Shown: positions 1 through 14,485 of the stretch, in pieces | Layout of the letters: every line of letters begins with the position of its first letter | Position numbering within the stretch: the stretch's first letter is position 1 | Source: Anoplolepis gracilipes | Taxonomy: Eukaryota > Arthropoda > Insecta > Hymenoptera > Formicidae | Reading direction: 5' to 3' | DNA: 64,000 nt | Assembly (NCBI RefSeq): GCF_047496725.1 | Contig: NC_132981.1 | Span: 8,606,501-8,670,500, forward strand | The notes under the pieces: model-generated | Database searches by the model: none | Told to the model about the DNA's origin: nothing | Seen by the model: only the letters and a program-made list of their open reading frames with translations | Position numbers and translations under genes: made by a program

Positions 1-99
1 TTGTCTATTTTACAAATCTTTCAAATGTTTCCTAATTTTTTATTTTACCACACATTATATAATAAAAAAAAGAAACTTTTTAGCAATAAAAATAAAATG

Positions 100-990
100 A
101 AGTTATTTTGTGTTTGTGAAGCTGACGTTTTACTTCGTGGAAACTCATTAGTTATTGAGAATTCTGGCTTTATTTTTAATAGTTTTAGAGTTTTTAATAG
201 ATTAAAGAAACAATTCTGGCCATTAAATAAAAAAAATTACTCGGAACGAGACGCCAACTTTACGCTGTGTCTCACTTTGTCAGCCGATGACTTTTTTAGC
301 AGATTTTTAAGCACTTGAGACGCGTTATTCTCCGATCATTTTTAATTTCTAAAGAGAGTTTTATACATAAAAATTATTAGAATATTTATTAAATAAATTA
401 GATCACCTAAGACGCCAAACTTATACCGAAGTGAGACGCTAGTCGTGTTTCAATAATAGTTCTATCGAGTTTAAGTGAGAGTTCACGATATTCCGCAATC
501 ACTTTTAATTTTTAGTGAGTTTTATGCGTAAAAATTATTATGCGTAAAATTTATATTTATTAAGTAAACAAAATTGGCCGAGACGCCGAATGTATAACAC
601 GAAATCTCATTTAATACCATTAAATCTCATTTAAAGTCGATAGTACTATCGAATTATGACCAATATCTCACCTTTTAAACCATGGATGTCTTGGGCGATC
701 TAACTTGTTTAATATTCTAATAATTTTTACACGTAGAACTTTTTGTAAAACTGTTGTAAAATTCCGAAATGCTTAAAATCTGATAAGAAATGTTAAAAAA
801 ATCGAAGGATAAAGTGAGACGCAGCGTAATTTGATACTTTAGTTTATTCCGAGGCTTTTTTATTTAATAGCTAAAATTATTTATTTAATCTATCAAGAGC
901 TCTAGAATTATTAAAAGTAAAGCCAGAACTCTCAAAAATTAATAAGCTTCTATGAAGCGAGGACGCCAGTTTCATACAGACAGTTACTTT
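100..990. repeat. Decayed foldback / long inverted repeat
   Basis: The left arm (about 100-480) and the complement of the right arm (about 620-990) align along most of their length. Shared landmarks include TTCTGGCTTTA, TAGATTAAA, ATTAAATAAAAAA, CTCGGAA, AAAATTATTAGAATATT and TTAGATC. GACGCC-type motifs recur at about 249, 410, 580 and 962. The middle (490-600) is a further partial copy. No flanking duplication could be identified. Confidence 0.7.
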
Positions 991-1154
991 GTATATTACA
1001 AGAAAAGAAAAATATGAAAAGTATGAAAATATGAAAAGTGTTCTTGACGTTTACATTACTTTACATTTCCAGCCCACATTTAATCTGGCAGAAAAAATGT
1101 ACCACAATAATCGCTAAGATAAAAATAATGGATATTCGCGCAAAAATAATGAAT

Positions 1155-1222
1155 ATTCATAGTTGTATAAGTTAAACAAATTCTATATTCATAAATGTAT
1201 AAGTTAAACAAATTCTATATTC
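1155..1222 (+). repeat. Short tandem duplication, about 34 bp twice
   Basis: TGTATAAGTTAAACAAATTC is repeated with its flanking TTCATA and TATATTC segments in two adjacent copies. Confidence 0.8.
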
Positions 1223-4200
1223 TAAATATATCAAAATTAAATCATGTCGCCCTTTCGTTTCTGTCAGACAAACAAGATAAAAGAATTGTCAACCCCTTCA
1301 AACAGGAAACTCAATATTCCGGCTTAATAAGCAGAAAATATTTTACTCGCACTGTATCCCGTATTATATAATATTTCGTAATATACGTTTCATAAAGATT
1401 TTTTGCGTGAAAAGTCTTTTTTTGCCACAAAATAAACAGGAGCGGTATAAGTTTTGCTTAAAAGAATAAAAAGTCAGATACATTGTACATTTTATCCATA
1501 ATGTGACATTTAGATTGTTACAAGAGCTTTTAAAAGATTAGCATATTGAATATTATCGGAAACAGAATTATACGTACACAAAACGAAAATAAGTCGAGAC
1601 AAATGAAAGAAAAAAAACAAATGTATTAATAATATAAAAAGCTGAATAAATAAACTATAAAACCAACTAATATGTTGAATAGTAATAAAACTCTACCTAT
1701 TCGAACTTTACTGCTACGAAATATCTGTAAATTGTAACTATCAAATTGTTTTTACACACTCAGAATTTAAAATAAAATTTAAAGATCAGATTTTATCGCT
1801 ACTGCAATTTAATATGCATACTTAGGAGTTACCTAGAATACATTCCGTTTAAAATTAATTTGGTGCAACATCTTTATTATTAAAAACAACAAAACACATT
1901 TAATAAGTAAAATTTTTAAAAATAAAATCCTTTAAAAATTCGGGTTATTTAATTAAAAAAGTTTGCACACAACACACACAACTAAAAAAGTCGCTCGCAG
2001 TTATAAATCTGATTAAAATCAATCTGAGTAAAATTGAAATGTATTTCTAACCAAATTTAGTATAAAACATGTTAGTTATGCTATAACATAGTTACAATTA
2101 TAAATAAGTCTTTCACTGCGCATGCCGTTCTTTTTAATATTTCTATGTGTAAGAAATATGAAATATTCCCAGATGGCATATTGACGTATATTGATATAAA
2201 GTTGCAATTCTAGAAATATTCCATCAGGCTTTCAAAGCTTTCGTCTCGAATACTCGGCGTCTCAAATTTGCTATAATATCATTCGAGAAATTCTAGAAGA
2301 TAAAAGAAGAAAGAGGAATATTGGAAAAAAATGCGAGTGGCGTGAGAAGAATTAAAAAGATACCGATGGAGTGCCACTCCATGTCCGATCGAGTGGGGTT
2401 TCATCAAGGAAAGAGCTAATTATCGCTCCTTTGTATTCAGCACGCGATGCTCCGAGAAAAAGATATTTAATGCGGAAATGCATTTCCTTTTTCAGCTAGA
2501 AAGAAAAATTGATGTACTACCTCGTCGTGAACGAGTCACATTGATTAATAATGCCATTTTTTTTTCTTGCTTTTAATACCTTTCTCTTCAAGATGCAATG
2601 TGCAATAATATTCCGTATGAATGAACCGTACTATTCTGATACAGTCACTGGCGAGCAACGTTCTACAGAAGCGATAAATCACGCGACACGGCAAGTGTTG
2701 TACGAGATAAATGGATTAGCCGAAACACACCGTGGTTTAATACGTCGTAAATCAATTTCGCAGCGTACATGTTTTTCGATCGGCCCCAAAATCGAAGTCA
2801 AACTATTTGCATTAATAACAATTAATCTCTTCGCGTATAAAATAGTTATATCTCGCAGCAAAATAGCATTTGACAAGTTAGAAGAGATATCGCAGCGATT
2901 TGATACTATTCACTTTAATTCTTAAATATAATACTGTACGTAGTAAATAAAATTTAATCTGGCTTTCATATTTTCCAGTCTCTAATATGCATATCCATAA
3001 AAAAAAGAGCAAATCTTTAAATAAAGATCATATTTTAGTTGAAGTTTAAAAACATGTTTTTAATTAAAAAAATAATAATAAAAACAGAATATATTTAATA
3101 TTTTCTCTCTTAAATAATTAAATTTGTTGAGAGTTCTATAAAAAGGAAGTTAACAAAGCGTGAATTAATTTCTCCTGTCTCGAAAGAATGTCGAAAACAA
3201 AAACAGACACGGGGATTTATGTCGTATAAGATCCCGAACGGGCGCAAATTGAGTCGAGCTAACGATCGACGGTGACAAAACGTTTCGGGTGCTCCGCCGC
3301 GCCAGAACGGGTTTACTCGTACTCATTAATAAGCGAGAAAAAGAAATCCCCGTTTCCGGAGCACTTTTAACGATCCCCCGCCCCTTTCGTTCCGAGGATC
3401 GAGCGTCGCGGTACGAAATTAGCCCGAGGGTGGTTGCTAGGGGGGAAACCAAGGGAACAAGCAGGATAGCGAGAGTGTTCGTGGCATTTGTGCCATGCGA
3501 ACTGCGCCTAAATATACATACACGTGCCTATGTAGACACGCGTATTTACACGCACACGTGTCTAACGGCGCGTTAACGTGGAGGAAGGGCCCATCGCGAA
3601 AACGAATGAGCGTATAAATCAGCGGTAACGATCGTTCCGCAAACAATTCGCGAGGCTAACCAGTCTCCAAATTAAATAAGTCCACACCGATGACTATCTC
3701 GGTCATCGAAACGCAGACGAAGGGCGTACCCACACGAACGCACAGTTACAATACGTATCCGTTAAAACCTAAGTGTCCCGAATACTTGCTTATGCTATAC
3801 TTAGAGAGAGCATTTCTTTAGCGAATTTAAAGTCTTATTCGGTATTCATTAATTTAAAATTTTAATTCCTCAAATTTTCAACCGTCTATAATTCAAAGAA
3901 TTATTGATGTTTTAATACATTTTCATTAGAAAAAATTCAATCAATTTTATAATGCTAAACGGATAAAAGTGAAAGAAAAATGGAATATCTGGAATATCTT
4001 ATGCAAGTTTGCTTTAGTATGCAACAAGCGCATCCATCTATACGAAGACGCGTTATTCTTGCGCACGGTGTTCCCATGGCCGTCGTCGTAACCCGTCCCG
4101 AGGATTCGTCCTGCTTAGCATATAACAGCAATAAAGACGAGATTTATGCGTTTGATACAATAACCGAGAAGATTCCGATCGGTTCGAGCTGCAACAGCTG

Positions 4201-6085
4201 GTCGGCCTTTTCCGCGACCGTCGAGTACCGTCGGGACGCCGAGACAGAGAGATCGAGAGAGAAACAGAAAGAGAGACAGAGACAGAGAGTGAGAGAGAGA
4301 GAGAGAGAGACCGGCGTCACGTGCATGTGCACGGGCTAAACGGTTCGCACGTGCACCTTCAATAACTAGACTTTCCGGCCCTCGCCAGGTAGTTACGAAG
4401 TTTCCTGCGGAATTAACCGTGCAACGTGTTGAGACGTATAAGCTTTCGCGGAACGTTGCTCGACGCGCAAAACTAACGATGGTAACGGGCGATACAGAGT
4501 TACGAAACATTTGTGGAATTTGTGACGACAAAGTTGACTAAAATTCAGCGAAAATTCAACAGTTTCAATATATATAAACAAAATAAATATTTTCTTAAAA
4601 GATTAAAAGCGGAGAATGAGATTATGTAAATTTTGGATATTACGTAAAAAAATAATGTTTATAAATAATTCATTAATAATTCAATAAAATATTTTTACAA
4701 TATAAAAGTTATATATAATTAAAAATAAAAATTGTACGCTAAAATAAAACAAAAATCTTTTTTAGATTAAATTTGAAAGCTGTGAGAAATATTATATAAC
4801 AAACAACCTGCTTTTTTACAGACACGTTATACGATCCGACAAAAGCGACAATTATAAAAAAAATTTTGATATTTTTTTCTTCCTTATACTATGGGAAGCT
4901 GGGTGCGAGAAATCTGGTCCACCAATTTATCAGACCAACGCAACGTTTGTACACCATATGCCGAGTTTGAGAAAATAGATATACGAGTAAAAAAAATGTG
5001 AGAATTACCAGGAGACCTTAGAGGTTGCTTACACGATCGATATTATTAAAGCGACACACTACGTTGTTATGATAAAGTCAAAATGCTATTAAAGAATATT
5101 ATAGAGAAAAATTATAAAAATTATAAAAAAACAAATTTACATGGCAGTTAATTCACACTAGAAAAAGTTTTTCGTAATATTGTATTATTTGTATTTGAAA
5201 TAATTTTCTGTAGATCTAGAATTTTAATTAAAATTAAAATATCAATAAAATGTTTTCAATTTCAATATACATTAATATATATTAAATATATGTAGAATTC
5301 AAATATCATTCTTGATCGATCTATGATATTGTGGAATATCATATAGTATACAATATAAAACATGGAAGAAACAAATTACAACGCTGCCATTTTTCTGCTT
5401 TTAATCAAATGATGTTCCTCAAAATTTATCTCTGATTGTTTTACCCTACTTTTATGTAGTTATTCGATCAGCGCTGATTCCCAGCACGTATTACCGCATC
5501 GCTGTGCATCGTTTAACGCTCCCCACGGAGGTGTCCGAAACGAGAGACACTTTTTTCAATCTTTTTGTCTCTCATGTCGACCATACGCTGCCCCACAAAA
5601 TCCCCAATTCAAACGAACACGCGCGTTTCAAACACGCGCGTGCATAAATATCGCAATCGCGCGCGCGCGAGAGAGAGAGAGAAGGAGAGAGCTGGAAATG
5701 CTTTTTGCGAAACCACTCTGGCGCGATACCTGTGTGGCACTTCGCGTAATTGTAGCGGAATAAACGCGGTTTCATATGTACAATCCACCCGGGAGATGCG
5801 TTTGATCGTGCGCGGAGATCGTCGCGCACGTTCGTTGCACATTGCGCGTCGAAATGTTTGCTCAGACGAGAAATAACGAAAGTGCATGAAATTTATGTCG
5901 ACGCGACGTCGAGCCGTATATGACCGTTTCAAATTTCGAAGCCTCGACGGGATCAGTTTGATTGATTAAAAGAGCTTTTCATATCATGCGCTACGTGCAT
6001 TACGTATACGTGGATACGTCCTCGTAATCGTATCCACCGTATAGATATTAAAAAATTTCTTCTTACTTCAAATGTTATCTATGGG

Positions 6086-6088
<3 letters not shown>

Positions 6089-6139
<51 letters not shown>
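6089..6139. repeat. (AT)n microsatellite
   Basis: About 25 AT dinucleotides without interruption. Confidence 0.95.
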
Positions 6140-6142
<3 letters not shown>

Positions 6143-8455
6143 TTAAATTTACGAATAAATATAGAAATAAAATATTCAATTTTCATGAAAATATTAAGTA
6201 TATATGTATACTATATTAAAACCAATTTATAATATATTATGTAAATATTGTCAATCTAGCTCTTGCGTCGATATAGAGTATATCCATGCTACGCATAGAA
6301 GATACTTCTTACATCGCACAAATGCTATATTTGGAAGCAAAAAATATCGCGTCTATTAACCCTTCTCTAACATAGAATATATCGATCGTAAGAAAGTAAA
6401 AATAACTTTACAAAAGATATATTGCGTGCTAAAAACATTATTTTAAAATTAATATAATGATTGGACGAGTAAAAATAAAATAAATTTTTTTTCATGAAAT
6501 TAATACTTATACTTAATACCGAAAAAATAAAAAGATAATTTAAAGACTGATTAAATTGAGATAATATATTACAATTTGAATACTATAAAAACAATTACTA
6601 TAAATATTTAAGAAAAGAAACTGATATAAAATTAAATTTAATTTTATATTTATATATTTTGTTATAATTTTGCAATATACTCTATAAAATACTTATCATA
6701 TTTATGTAAATTACATTATATTTTCTATATGTCTTTCATTAGCACATAAGTGTAAATGTATTTATTCAATTTTGCATCTTAAAAATCTAAAAAATTATTT
6801 AATTAATGTATGTATAAAATAAACAAAAAAATATCAAGTTTATAACTTAAATATTAAAAAAAAACAAAATACATGATATGTCTACATATCGTCTATCTCA
6901 ATTTCTGATATAAATTATAGAAAATAAATGAATTGGATTATATTAATCCGCCGATTATAAAGACTCTGTCGCATCACTCCTCAAACCTTGTATCTTCGTC
7001 ATTCAAACGTGAACAGCTTTGATAAGGTTTCATTCTTCCCTTTACTTCCGCGAACGAATGCAGAAGAAATCGAATTACTCGACCGAGCCATATCGTGAAC
7101 CCTAATTTGCATTTATATCGATTGCCATAAACGAAAATATTAAATCCATTTTCGTGAGAATAAAAGAGAGAAAGAGTCGCTCACGCGATACGCACCACCA
7201 CGTTCGACGCTTTATTGCAATGCTCAGAAAAAATCAATCGTGCAAGTCGACATGACGTGTCGCGTCACGGGTGCATCGTTCGTCTTGCGTGAATGCGTAT
7301 CTCAATAATTTCATAAGCCTATACATAGCTACATTTTACAGCTTACATTACTGCCTTCAAAGCAAAATTTAAAGCAAAAATATATGCAACTTAATGTTAG
7401 TATTATTAATTAAATATAATATTTTATTTACAAAAGCAATTTTTTTCTGAGTGATTTAGTCTACTTTTCTTTTTATATATAAATTCTATGCTCTCTGAAA
7501 ATAATCGAGAAATATTATCACAAAAATTCTACAAAATTTACATATTTTAGAGTATTCTATGAATTAGAACAAAGTTATGTAAAAATCTCAGAAAGTTACA
7601 AGCTGAGTTAATTAGTGCGTCATTTACTGTGTAATGAGCATAATTAAATGGAAATTACATTGATAAACAGAATATATAATTTCGCCGATTGAGGAGAACT
7701 GGAATTAAATGTAACACGTCATATGCATATGTATTGTATCCTATACACTATATGATAACGAACCGTACGTTATGGCTCAACTCGTTAACGGGGATCAATA
7801 ATTACAATGAACATATGCGCATTCAATATTCATACAAAATACTATCACAGTCTCTTTGTCAACATATACTTAAATTATGATGTAATAATAATCCTTGAAT
7901 GAATCCATTAGATATCTATCTAAATGATAAAAATTAATAATCACATATATGATCAACTTATTAAGTCATGATAAATAATCAAGCTTTTTTAAATGCTAAT
8001 ATCTCTCTCGTCGATGTTAAGATCTTAATACATTAATACAATAAATTCATTAATTTCGAGATAACCGTTATCAAATCTCCTTAATAGTAAAAATATAGCT
8101 TATAGACCAATGGTTAGTTTTGAAGAGCTTTAATTAGAATATCAAGGGTCGTGTGTGCATGACGGTGCTAATGTCGTTGGGAGAAAGTTGCGCTTCCTAG
8201 CGTGATGCAGAGATTTCATTATCCTGACATGCGCGCCCACGTAGAGGCCGCATTCCTCCGGAATACAACAACGCTATCGCCTCGTCACGTTGGCATCGAG
8301 TGTGTGGATTTAGGACTGATACATCGCGCGAGCGAAGCCGGCTTTAATATGCATGCGATGCATCTTAAGACGCCGCGACGACCACGTGCGATATACGCTC
8401 ATAAGGACTCAAAGATCCTCCCACCTTTTCTGCATAGTACTTAAGACGTGATATA

Positions 8456-8808
8456 CAGGGTGTCTCACACTCGCCGGATATCCTTTCATTCAGAGATTCT
8501 ATACCTGACTTTACGGACAATTTATGTTCCGTGAGAAACTTGAAAGCCTATTATTTATTACGCGTGCATGCGCGGCAGCACAAGCTTTGGAGACATTAAA
8601 TATATCGGCAAACTTGAAGTAAATTTTTTGTAAACCTTGTTTAAACGTTAAGTAAAAACAATATTGTAATTTACTTTACAGATATAAATAATACATTTTT
8701 ATATTAAAACTAATGTCAATCGATATCTTGAAATAATCACAATTATTCTTAAATTGACTTATAATTTGATAATAGCTACGATTAAAATAACTGATCTGAG
8801 ACACCCTG
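8456..8808. mobile_element. Mariner-like MITE, 353 bp, TA target duplication
   Basis: The left end is CAGGGTGTCTCACA and the right end reads, in complement, CAGGGTGTCTCAGA. TA flanks both ends (8454-8455 and 8809-8810). Short terminal inverted repeats, a TA duplication and no coding capacity fit a non-autonomous Tc1/mariner element. Confidence 0.72.
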
Positions 8809-10743
8809 TATGTATAAGACGGCGCCCGACAGCTTTAACCCGTGAATCATCAATTCACCACGGGCACACCTCCCCATCACGTTCACCGTATTTTTTCTGT
8901 TCCACGTGTTTCGTCGACCAATGTGTGAAATGTGTGCAGCTTCCTTACGCGCGGCATTTTAACCTCGTCATGGTCTAAATATTATTTCTCAACTTCTATT
9001 TAACTAAGATATTTCGAATTGCAATTATCAAATAATTATCAAACAAATTAAATGAAAACAGAGAGAACGGTATTCTTTGATATGTACATAGTCTTCAGGA
9101 AAAAATTGATAATTATCGTTAATCCCTAAACAAATTCAGACATCTCTCTTTTTAATGAAAACATTATCAGATAATAATAATAACAATAATAAATAAAAAT
9201 AAATGCTACAAAAATATTTTGGAATATTAGTTTAAAAAGGTAAACACGGAAATATTTGCTTTTAATAGTAGTAAATTCAGTTTCAAAGCATATCGAGTAT
9301 TATGTATATCGAAGTAAGCTTATATTCATAAGTAAATTGTGAAAACTAAAATTCCGATAAAAAAAAGTTAATCCTCACTGTGTTGAAAGGATATTAACAT
9401 TTTGTCTTCGTTCACAGATATAATAACATAATAGAATGCATTACAATATTACAATACAACATTACTGTCGTCTGTTCGGCACTGATAGGGTTAAACCGTG
9501 GCTCAGTACCAAATTAACGTTTACGACAGCTCGCCATTCAAGCCTAGCTTTAAGCCTAGCACACGATCTATTCAGAAGCGCCGTTATTACTCCGAATCCC
9601 CCGCGAATCGAATGTAAGATGCTTTATCCAGATATGTGTTGTAGATATAATTTATCGTTATATTGTAATCGTTATTTCTAAGAGAATTAGTAATAATTGA
9701 AAACAAATTAAATATGTCGATGTCATAAATAATAGCTCGAAGACAAAAAAAAGAAAAATTACATTTTTAATTCCAAAGAAAATAAATTATATTCTTAATT
9801 GTATAAGAAATAAACGACGTTGCTTTACTAACTACCTGCAACATCATAATGTAAACTCTAAAGTTTTCCTCAACCTTCAGTGAGCTATAATTATCGAAAG
9901 ACGCCATAATTATAATAAGACGACCATAATTACGACAAGTTAAAATATGGCCTGTCGTTTAGGCTATAAAAATAAATTTTTCATCGACATTCAAAAATAC
10001 TTGTGAACACTGAGTAAACAAGTTTTTTTGTCTGACAAGCCTCAATTTATATCCTGCAATAAGATTTGTGGATGCTAAGCATATTTTATGTACATTTTTA
10101 GTTCATCTTACGTGACTTATATTTATAGCAAAAAAAAAAAAAAAAAAACATTAGACCGTTTCACAATTCGTGTAAAAAAAATTAGCTTATTGGACTGGAT
10201 AAAGCGATGTCGGCAAACCGCACCTGAGCTCGCCGCATGTCTCTGATGCTGCCGTTTACTTATATGGCAAAGGCGAATAATACGCCCTACTATATCAAGC
10301 GGATACCACTTGCGTCCAATGTCATTTACATATGTTGCGGCGCGACTGGTGTACGACAGCTTTCCGTAGACAGCAAAGCGAGGTGTATCGCGAATGGCGT
10401 GCGAGAAAAGAGCGGATTTCTCACCCTCTCTCTGCAATGCGTGACGCTCTCTGTCTCTTCGTGTTACGTTTATCAACGCACCCACGAGAGAGAACTCAGG
10501 CACCCACTCGTGCACGTTCGCGCTGCGGGAGTAACCCACGATGCGATTATCCACGTCTGCGGATGAGGTTCGAGGGCTACTCGAACGGGATTTTAGCTCC
10601 TCCACGGCTGAATACGTCGTAATTGGTTTCTGCGGCGACACCCCGACTTCGTCCCGCCGAGAGAACCGCCGACCGGTTTCAATATCGCAGTTGATTCGCA
10701 GAGCAAACGTTGCTCGTACTGTAAACCGTGACCGGAAATCTAG

Positions 10744-10771
<28 letters not shown>
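10744..10771. repeat. (AT)n microsatellite
   Basis: About 14 AT units. Confidence 0.95.
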
Positions 10772-10774
<3 letters not shown>

Positions 10775-11718
10775 GACACAGATAACGTCTATATGCAAAA
10801 AGAAAATCTCGCAAAAGCGTATATCTTCGTTCAGTACGTATATGACAGTATATCCGTGGCAGCTATGCGAATGGTTTATCAATTCCGTTATTATCTCATA
10901 TCGAAACATGCTTATCATTTTTTCGCTGTATATCACTAGAGTTATCGTATGTATAGAAAATAAGTAAAAAATTTTCTAGAGTGTTTTGCGCAAAGAAGAA
11001 TTAAGGACGCGATAAAGTTGCATCTTTATTTCATTCAAACATTTACATATATATATATATAGCAGATAAGTATTTAAAAAACCTGTAATTGTAGAGCAAT
11101 TAAATCGACTATATCATCTATAGATTGATAATTTCCCTGCACATCATATATTAGAGATAAATTTAAATTATTTTTATAAACAGTGACAATTTGTAATAAT
11201 AAATACATTAAATATCTTATTAAAAAATAAATTAGGTTAAAGTAATCAAAAACATTATTTAAATTTTCAACTGCGCACGGCTTGCAACGCTTAAACTTTA
11301 CAAGCGGCGGTGCTAATATTAGCTTCGCAAAGTTTAAATTCAATCATTTGCATAACTGTTGCATAACTTTAAACGTCATTTTAAACTTACTTCAATGGAA
11401 GAGCTTATAAGCATGGATCAAATAGATTACAACGACTTCTCGAATTATGAGAGAATAGAAATACAACGAAAGACAATTGTTATTAAATTGATAAAATTAA
11501 TATTCACGACCATGTTAATTGCGCGCAAAATTATTCTAATAGAATTTACATAATATTCTATAAAGACGCAACATTAATTTTAATTTGTATTGCGTGTCGA
11601 TTCATAGAGATCTATTTTTCCACGCACATATACGTAAAAAAAGAATAGTGTACTCTTATATTTTAGCGGAAATACTGGCCACAAATCTTCGCGTAATGTA
11701 TCTCTGGCGCAAAAACTA

Positions 11719-11720
<2 letters not shown>

Positions 11721-11768
<48 letters not shown>

Positions 11769-11781
11769 CACACACACACAA
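11721..11781. repeat. (CA)n microsatellite
   Basis: About 30 CA units with a single G interruption near 11762. Confidence 0.95.
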
Positions 11782-11989
11782 GTCAAAAGTAAATTAATAA
11801 GCTCTTTTAAGGAGAAAAGAATCAGACCGTGTAACAAATTAGAAAAATGAGAAAATATGCAGCACATGGCGAATCTCAACGAAACGAGAAAACGCGCGGC
11901 GGAAAAAGAGTCGGTAGAGATGGTACTCGAGGGAACTACTAAAGTGTTTTCGTGACGAAAGATTTTCGGTGCGCGGAGAAAAAGAGGAT

Positions 11990-12220
11990 GAGAAAAATCC
12001 TCGTGGTTTCGTGTTATATATAGATGCGTGTCAGCACACGCTCGCTCGCTCGCGCGGCTCGGCTCGGCGTCTTCCCCGTACGGAGCACGTAGCGATTCAT
12101 GGGGTTCCTTACGAGCTGCCTGACCAAAATTCATCCCCTAACATCCCTGCCGGGTCCCAAGATAGCTATCTGCCGCGGGGTGTGAAGAAAAGGTACGTAA
12201 AGTGTGAAAACGCAAGGTAG
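11990..12220 (+). promoter_or_regulatory. Possible promoter and first-exon-like patch
   Basis: A TATATATAG string lies at about 12014-12022 and is followed by a CTCGCTCGCTCGCG-rich run and a short open frame starting at 12099 (MGFLTSCLTKIHPL). A strong donor-like GAAAAG|GTACGTAAAG occurs at about 12191. This layout could be a promoter with a first exon and a short upstream ORF. The support is only motif-level. Confidence 0.2.
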
Positions 12221-14485
12221 GTCGGTATATCTCTAACACCGGGGGATGCCAGGACAGTCGAGACTTTATTTACCCCGAGTACAATGAGACATTGTTCTCC
12301 GTTATAACAGAAGCAGTCACGAGAAATGCAAATAATTATTAAATTTATATCTTGATTTGCATTTTTACAATCATATATTTGTAGAGTAATATATTCGAAT
12401 TAATATATAAAAATAATTATAGTATTAATATATTCATAATTTTAATTTTTAAAACATGCTTTTTTTCTCTACCTCTTCATATATTTATAATTATACTAGA
12501 AATAAATTAGCTAGCAGAATGCACGTTTGCGCACGTTAATTATTCATAAATTATATATATATTTCCGCTAGTTGAATTAACAATCGGTCATGCAATTAAT
12601 CGCGTATTCTCAATTGATCTCTATATATTTATCTCGAATTGGAAAAAAATACATAAAGACACACCAGGATTTTCGTGTTTCCGCGTATACGCGATTATTT
12701 CGCGCGGGTTCGGATTCGGGCTCTTTTTCTCAGCTGGATTGGAAGGTTAACGAACAGAGCCTTCAATAAGCCATAACGTAACAAATGGCGTTACGGCGAT
12801 CGAATTTGCAATTAGTCGCGCGAGAGGCGAAAAGGGTTCGCGCAGTTAGCGACCAGGTGTTACACGCCCGGTATTATTTTCAGGACGCTGTAACAAATGG
12901 CGCCTGACTGAGTGCGCGATTAATCGCAAGAGACTCATTTAGCGTACCTTTGAGAATTCGGGCCACCTTACCCAACACATTACAAATTCATATTTATTAT
13001 TAGCGAAATATATCACCTTGCTCTGGATACGCCTTGATTAATTATCGTAGCGTGAATGGTAATGTCGATCCCCTGGGAATCATAAATCGCGCGCGCGATT
13101 CACACGTAATGGAAAATGTACGTGCTTTATTTTATAGTATTTGTAAGAATATGCGCAAAGAATCTTTCTTTCTTTCTCTCTCTCTTTCTCTTCTATTCTT
13201 ATTATACGTCTAAGTGGGAACGTGATATTTTTTAACATAATATTTATATGCATACATAAACATTTCGAAATATTTTTCTGGATAAACAAACTGTTGTAAA
13301 TCATATATCTTACGATTAAATTATCAAAAAATATAATTCTTAGACACTTAAGCCATTGTAACGTTAAGTACAGACACGTAGTAGATTGATAAGAATTTGA
13401 TTTCTATTAGGATTCTGAATCTCTCGACAGTTCTTTTCGCTCCCTCACCCTCTTTTTCTTTTCGCCCCGAGCGGCGTCCACCCTAACACTCTATTAAGAT
13501 GCAGACACGTAGAAAGGAATCTCGAAAAAAGGGCGTTCTTTCGGGAATAAAAAAAAAAGCTACGGTTCTCCTCGATGACCCGACTTTGAGCATTTCTTTT
13601 TCTGAGATTGCGGCAAGATTTATCGAATCGGAAATAGAAGACCTCAAATTGCGGAGATGAGTTGTGGACGCTGTCTCACGTACGATATTTATGATCGCGT
13701 TCATGTGCGTGAGACTCGGAGGATCGACCGAGACGACGAGGACTACGAAGCCAAGAAGGACGACATTCCGCAGTTTCGAACGGGCGTCGCGTACATAATA
13801 CCGATGCCTCGATAATATTGGAAATTCTACCCGGTATGAAGAGAGAGCAGGAGACTTCACGTGCATACGTATGCCCATGTATACACGCACATGAAGCAGA
13901 GTATCGTCTATACCACCACACTACACCGAGGAAAGTAACTTTACACCGCCGGAATATCGAACCCTGGAGAGATCGTTCTCTTCTTAGATCAGATCGAAGT
14001 TCTTCAAAGATGATGGACCTATCTACATCGCGAACCATAAAAATATTTTTCACCAGAGAAATCACGTTAAATGTAAATGATGCCTTTTAAAAAATTATTA
14101 TCTAAAACTCGACCAACGAACCGACGATAATACTTGATGTGAAAATGCATAGAAAAAAATAAAAGGATATTGTGCAAAATATTATTACACATATTATGTA
14201 AAAAATGTAGTATATTTCTAATATTTAAAAAACTAAAATTATTTATGTATAGTAATATCTTTCGAAATAAAATTATTGGTACTATTGAGTTATTTAAAAA
14301 ATTTCTTCCTAGTTATTTGTAATTTCTTATTTTTCATTTATTTTATATATATTTCATTAAAAAAAAACTAGAAAACTCTAAATAATCCAATATTTTGAAG
14401 AAAACTACTTTTATTATCTAAAGAAAAAAAGATGCAAGTAAATAATTATAAATATATAAAAGGAATATTTTTTTATGGTGTTTAT

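Larger units (their letters stand above)
991..8455. other. Gene-free stretch with CpG-rich patches
   Basis: Mostly A+T-rich noncoding DNA. GC-rich patches lie at about 3220-3740, 4040-4500 (with a GA run near 4290-4310) and 5480-5900. No exon with convincing splice context was seen. Confidence 0.6.

Noticed and set aside
3980..4531. Overlapping 119- and 138-residue frames on both strands
   Set aside because: Both run through a GA repeat, share the same DNA and have no splice or domain support.
10123..10641. 172-residue minus-strand frame
   Set aside because: Ends in a poly-Phe from an A tract and overlaps three plus-strand frames. High CpG content explains the lack of stops.
11074..11553. 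Divergent hydrophobic frames that look like receptor fragments
   Set aside because: Composition follows from A+T-rich DNA; no receptor motif could be named.
11580..12134. 184-residue minus-strand frame
   Set aside because: Includes the CA microsatellite as a Cys/Val run; no recognisable domain.
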